From a bacterium (GTDB lineage: Bacteria > SZUA-79 > Acidulodesulfobacterales > Acidulodesulfobacteraceae), in assembly GCA_021828255.1 (NCBI GenBank), contig JAKASB010000005.1, positions 4,270-36,708 of the forward strand: DNA of 32,439 nt, in the 5' to 3' direction. The translations under genes and the position numbers were made by a program. Under the pieces are notes generated by a model. It was not told the origin of the DNA and searched no databases. It was given only the letters and a program-made list of their open reading frames with translations. Below are positions 28,204 to 32,439 of this stretch, piece after piece. The stretch's first letter is position 1. Each line of letters opens with the position of its first letter.

Positions 28204-31200
28204 ATGCCTAAAAGAACGGACATTAAAAGAATTTTAATAATAGGTTCCGGGCCGATCATTATCGGACAGGCTGCGGAATTTGATTATTCCGGAACGCAGG
28301 GAGCAAAAGCATTATCCGAAGAGGGATACGAAGTAATTCTCGTAAACTCCAATCCTGCTACTATTATGACTGATCCAGATTATGCTTATAAAACATATAT
28401 AGAACCGCTTACTAAGGATTTCGTCGTTAAAATTATCGAAAAAGAAAGACCGGACAGTATATTGCCGACGCTTGGCGGGCAAACGGCTCTTAATATTACG
28501 TTAGAACTCTTTGACTCAGGAGTTATTCAAAAATACGGTTTAAATATTCTCGGGGCAAATATAGACGCGATTAAAAAGGCGGAAGACAGAGAATATTTTA
28601 AGAAAAGTATGGAAAAAATAGGGATTCCGGTTTTGCAGGGCGGTTTTGCCAAAAATATGAAAGAGGCGTATGAGGTGCAAAAAAGCATCGGTTTTCCGGT
28701 AATTATTAGACCTTCTTTTACCCTCGGAGGAAGCGGGGGAGGCATAGCCTACAATATTTTTGAATTTGGAGAAATTGCTTCAAACGGAATAAATTTAAGT
28801 CCAATTAGCGAAATTTTAATAGAAAAATCTGTTATAGGATTTAAAGAAATAGAGCTTGAAGTAATGACCGATAAGGATAAAAATACTATCATAATTTGTT
28901 CAATAGAGAATCTCGACCCTATGGGGATTCATACGGGCGATTCTATCACCGTTGCACCCGTCCAGACTTTAAACGACAGGGATTTACAAAAACTCAGGGA
29001 CTATTCGATAAAAATAATGGACGAGATAGGCGTCGAAACCGGCGGTTCTAATATTCAGTTTACTTTAGATCCCGACTCCGACGACGTTTACGTTATAGAA
29101 ATGAATCCGAGAGTTTCGAGAAGTTCCAGTCTGGCGTCCAAGGCGACCGGCTTTGCCATAGCAAAAATCGCCGCTAAGCTTGCAGTGGGATATACGCTTA
29201 ATGAAATTACAAACGATATTACTAAAAAAACGCTCGCATGCTTTGAGCCGTCCATCGATTACGTCGTAACTAAAATACCGCGTTTTACGTTTGAGAAATT
29301 TCCGCAGACCGACAGCACCCTTACGACACATATGAAATCGGTAGGTGAAGTGATGGCTATAGGCAGGACATTCTGCGAATCTATCCAAAAAGCCGCAAGG
29401 TCTTTAGAAAGCGGCTATTACGGCATAGAATCGCTTTACGGTCTTGATTTATCTTACGGCGAAATAGAAAAAAAACAGGATCAGAATATAGAAATTATAA
29501 AAGAAGAAATCAAATCGCTAATAAAAAATAACGATTATAGAAGATTATTCCTGATAACCGATGCCCTGAGGGTGGGTTTTACCGTAGAAGAAATTAACGA
29601 ATTTTCTAAAATAGATAAGTGGTTTTTAAATCAGATTAAACTTATAGTCGAACAAGAAAAGAGATTATTTTTGGCTAAAGATCCTTTAGAGGATTTAGAA
29701 CTTTTAAGAGAATCTAAAGAATATGGCTTTTCTAACAGCATCATTTCAAAATTAATAACGAGAAAAAGCGACGGCAGGCATATTTTACCCGAAGAATATT
29801 TAAAAAAAGATGAAGAAGCGATTGCTTTAATAGAAAAAACGGAAAAAATTATAGACGAGGTATGCCGGACAAATAATATAACTAGAGTATTTAAAAAAGT
29901 CGATACGTGTGCGGCGGAATTTGAAGCAGCCACCCCTTATATGTATTCGTCTTATGATAAATTTAACGAAATTAAGCCCCTTGAAAACGAAAAAGTTATA
30001 ATATTAGGAAGCGGTCCTAACAGGATAGGACAGGGCATAGAGTTCGACTATTGCTGTGTTCATTGTTCTTTTGCTTTAAAAGAAAATAATTATTCGTCTA
30101 TTATGTTAAACTGCAACCCTGAAACGGTTTCCACCGATTATGACACCTCTTCCAGACTCTATTTCGAACCTTTGACTTTCGAAGATACGGCGGCAATTTG
30201 CGAGGCTGAGAATACCCCCCCCGTCATACTCCAGTTTGGCGGACAAACACCTTTAAAGTTAGCCAAAAAATTTGACTCAAAAGGCATTAAAATACTTGGC
30301 ACACCTTTTAAATATATAGATATAGCCGAAGACAGGGAAAAGTTTAAAAATATAATAAATAAATTAAATCTTAGACAGCCTGAAAGCGCTATGGCGTTTA
30401 ACGACCGAGAGATATACGAAAAAGCAAAAACTATCGGCTTTCCGGTTTTGTTAAGACCTTCTTACGTTCTCGGGGGAAGGGCTATGGAAGTAATATATAA
30501 CGAAAGCGGCTTAATGGAATACATTAAAAAGATATTTCAGCAGGATGTTTCATTTCCTATATTGATAGATAAATTTCTGGAAGATGCGATCGAAGTTGAT
30601 GTGGATGCTCTAAGCGATACCGAATCGGTTTATATTGCCGGAATAATGGAGCATATAGAAGAAGCAGGGGTGCATTCGGGGGACAGTGCCTGCTCTTTGC
30701 CCGCATTCTCTTTAGACGCGAACGCTGTGGAAAAAATAAAAGATATTACGGAAATAATATGCAGGGAATTTCACGTTAAAGGACTTATAAATATTCAGTA
30801 TGCCGTAAAAAATAACGAAATATACATAATAGAGGTTAATCCTAGGGCATCGAGAACCATCCCTTTTATAGGAAAAGCCACTGGAGTGCCCGTTGCAAAA
30901 TTAGCGACCAAGATTCTTCTTGGAGAAAAACTTAAAAATTTTGGACTCGGACGGTCTTTTAATATTAACTATTACTGTGTAAAAGAAGCAGTATTTCCAT
31001 TTTCTAAATTTTCAAACGTCGATCCTATGCTCGGTCCGGAAATGAGGTCAACAGGGGAAGTGATGGGAATCGACGTAAATTTCGGAATGGCTTATGCCAA
31101 ATCGCAGATTGCTGCCGGACAGAACCTGCCGCTATCCGGAAACGTTCTTATAAGCGTTAAAGATGAAGATAAAAAATATTTAAAAGAACTTGGCGAATCA

Positions 31201-31542
31201 TTAACGAAATCGGGTTTAAATATACTTGCCACTAAAGGAACCTCCGAATATCTGGATGGAGTCGGTATTAAAAATCAAAGAATAAATAAAGTGAAAGAAG
31301 GACGTCCGCATATAATAGACGCCCTTAAGAACAAAGAAATTTCTATGATTTTCAATACGCCGAGGGGTAAAAAATCTCTCGAGGATTCATATATAATCAG
31401 GAGAAGCGCCATAGAGTTTTCTCTTCCGTATTATACGACTATGAGAGGCGCAACCGCAGCATGTATGGCAATTAAGGCGCTTAAAGAAAATAATTTGTCC
31501 GTAAACGCCTTGCAGGATTATTACAAAGGCATATATATATAA
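28204..31542 (+). CDS. carB: Carbamoyl-phosphate synthase large subunit
   Basis: 1112 aa; duplicated ATP-grasp ([42 protein letters not shown]) and C-terminal MGS domain. Confidence 0.97.
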   Translation: MPKRTDIKRILIIGSGPIIIGQAAEFDYSGTQGAKALSEEGYEVILVNSNPATIMTDPDYAYKTYIEPLTKDFVVKIIEKERPDSILPTLGGQTALNITLELFDSGVIQKYGLNILGANIDAIKKAEDREYFKKSMEKIGIPVLQGGFAKNMKEAYEVQKSIGFPVIIRPSFTLGGSGGGIAYNIFEFGEIASNGINLSPISEILIEKSVIGFKEIELEVMTDKDKNTIIICSIENLDPMGIHTGDSITVAPVQTLNDRDLQKLRDYSIKIMDEIGVETGGSNIQFTLDPDSDDVYVIEMNPRVSRSSSLASKATGFAIAKIAAKLAVGYTLNEITNDITKKTLACFEPSIDYVVTKIPRFTFEKFPQTDSTLTTHMKSVGEVMAIGRTFCESIQKAARSLESGYYGIESLYGLDLSYGEIEKKQDQNIEIIKEEIKSLIKNNDYRRLFLITDALRVGFTVEEINEFSKIDKWFLNQIKLIVEQEKRLFLAKDPLEDLELLRESKEYGFSNSIISKLITRKSDGRHILPEEYLKKDEEAIALIEKTEKIIDEVCRTNNITRVFKKVDTCAAEFEAATPYMYSSYDKFNEIKPLENEKVIILGSGPNRIGQGIEFDYCCVHCSFALKENNYSSIMLNCNPETVSTDYDTSSRLYFEPLTFEDTAAICEAENTPPVILQFGGQTPLKLAKKFDSKGIKILGTPFKYIDIAEDREKFKNIINKLNLRQPESAMAFNDREIYEKAKTIGFPVLLRPSYVLGGRAMEVIYNESGLMEYIKKIFQQDVSFPILIDKFLEDAIEVDVDALSDTESVYIAGIMEHIEEAGVHSGDSACSLPAFSLDANAVEKIKDITEIICREFHVKGLINIQYAVKNNEIYIIEVNPRASRTIPFIGKATGVPVAKLATKILLGEKLKNFGLGRSFNINYYCVKEAVFPFSKFSNVDPMLGPEMRSTGEVMGIDVNFGMAYAKSQIAAGQNLPLSGNVLISVKDEDKKYLKELGESLTKSGLNILATKGTSEYLDGVGIKNQRINKVKEGRPHIIDALKNKEISMIFNTPRGKKSLEDSYIIRRSAIEFSLPYYTTMRGATAACMAIKALKENNLSVNALQDYYKGIYI

Positions 31543-31629
31543 TAATAAATATTAAAATTAAAATAAAAAATTATATTAATTATATTAAAGAATGATTTAA
31601 TTTCATATTATATACCGGAGGTGGTTTTA

Positions 31630-32115
31630 TTGACTACAAACAAAAAAGTTTTTTATATTACGAAAGAAGGTCACGATAATTTGGTTAAAGAGTTAAAACG
31701 GTTGAAATCCGTAGAAAGACCGGCGAATATTAAAGCCATCGAAGAAGCAAGGGCGCACGGAGATTTGTCCGAAAATGCAGAATATCAATATGCAAAAGAC
31801 AAGCAGGGTTTTATAAACGGCAAAATTATGGAGATTGAAGACATGATAGCATGTGCGCAAATCATAGACGTATCTAGAATTTGCGAAGAAAAGGTCGTAT
31901 TTGGCGCAACAGTAAAATTATTGGATTTGAATACCGATAAGGAAGTTTCATATAAAATAGTCGGAGATACCGAATCCAATATTAAAGAAAGAAAAATTTC
32001 CATAAGCTCGCCTATCGCAAAAGCACTTATTGGAAAATGCATAGGCGACGAGGCAAGAATAAACGTTCCGAACGGCGTCAAAGAGTTTGAAATTATTGAC
32101 ATTAAGTATATCTAA
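31630..32115 (+). CDS. greA: Transcription elongation factor GreA
   Basis: ARAHGDLSENAEYQYAKDKQ motif; TTG at 31630 preferred because the SD ggaggtgg lies at 31617-31624, overlapping the track GTG start at 31621. Confidence 0.93.
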   Translation: MTTNKKVFYITKEGHDNLVKELKRLKSVERPANIKAIEEARAHGDLSENAEYQYAKDKQGFINGKIMEIEDMIACAQIIDVSRICEEKVVFGATVKLLDLNTDKEVSYKIVGDTESNIKERKISISSPIAKALIGKCIGDEARINVPNGVKEFEIIDIKYI

Positions 32116-32124
32116 AGGTATAAT
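32096..32124 (+). promoter_or_regulatory. Perfect-consensus sigma70 promoter upstream of the NifU-like gene
   Basis: TTGACA (32096-32101), 17 bp spacer, TATAAT (32119-32124); overlaps the greA 3' end. Confidence 0.75.
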
Positions 32125-32149
32125 ATTATAATATATAAAAAATATATAA

Positions 32150-32184
32150 AAATCATAAATTTATTTATACATAATTTATGATTT
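32150..32184. repeat. 12-bp perfect inverted repeat in the leader of the NifU-like gene
   Basis: AAATCATAAATT (32150-32161) / AATTTATGATTT (32173-32184), 11-nt loop. Confidence 0.8.
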
Positions 32185-32208
32185 AATTTAACGAAACGAG
32201 GAGGATTT

Positions 32209-32439
32209 ATGGCATTAGATAAGGTTCAGGTATCAAAAGTAATAGATGAAATCAGACCTTCATTGCAGTATGACGGCGGAGACGTAGAACTGGTAAATAT
32301 ACACGACGACGGTACGGTTGACGTCAGGCTTAAAGGAGCATGCGCCCACTGTATGGGTTCGATAATGACCCTTAAAGGCGGTATAGAGCGTCTGCTTAAA
32401 GAACGTGTTCCAGGCGTTAAAGAAGTCAACGCTGTTTAA
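32209..32439 (+). CDS. NifU C-terminal-domain-like Fe-S scaffold protein
   Basis: 76 aa, IRPSLQYDGGDVELVNIHDDGTVDVRLKGACAHCMGSIMTLKGGIERLLKERVPGVKEV with CXXC; SD gaggagg. Confidence 0.93.
   Translation: MALDKVQVSKVIDEIRPSLQYDGGDVELVNIHDDGTVDVRLKGACAHCMGSIMTLKGGIERLLKERVPGVKEVNAV

Noticed and set aside
1-32439. CRISPR, toxin-antitoxin, phage, defence or secondary-metabolite system
   Set aside because: No repeat-spacer pattern and no supporting protein families seen; every large ORF has a housekeeping explanation.

Overview
The window is a dense, AT-rich, entirely plus-strand bacterial housekeeping region, probably from a deltaproteobacteria-like lineage (inferred from gene order only). In order it carries: kdsB, rpmE, thyX, prfA, prmC, murA; a his cluster (hisG-hisD-hisC-hisB-[amidase]-hisH-hisA-hisF-hisIE); rpsU-cvpA-dnaG-rpoD; a tRNA(CAU); a Nif3/YqfO-like gene, a C4 zinc-ribbon coiled-coil gene and rnhA; RNase P RNA (rnpB); lepA, lepB; a pyrimidine block (pyrR-pyrB-pyrC-carA-[radical SAM]-carB); greA; and a NifU-C-like gene. 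I found no phage, defence island, CRISPR array or biosynthetic cluster, and no clear undescribed multi-gene system. The observations most worth a second look are: (1) an Amidase_3 protein inside the his operon whose expected second zinc-ligand His is Tyr; (2) cvpA split at a T9 run that is also a slippery sequence; (3) a nested inverted-repeat (MITE-like) element between lepA and lepB; (4) a perfect consensus TTGACA-N17-TATAAT promoter with a 12-bp perfect palindrome in the leader of the NifU-like gene; (5) a tRNA tightly embedded between rpoD and the Nif3-like gene; (6) an unusually long RNase P P1 stem whose 5' end agrees with a good promoter; (7) mixed Shine-Dalgarno and SD-less gene starts. 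All calls are from reading the sequence; no database search was run.
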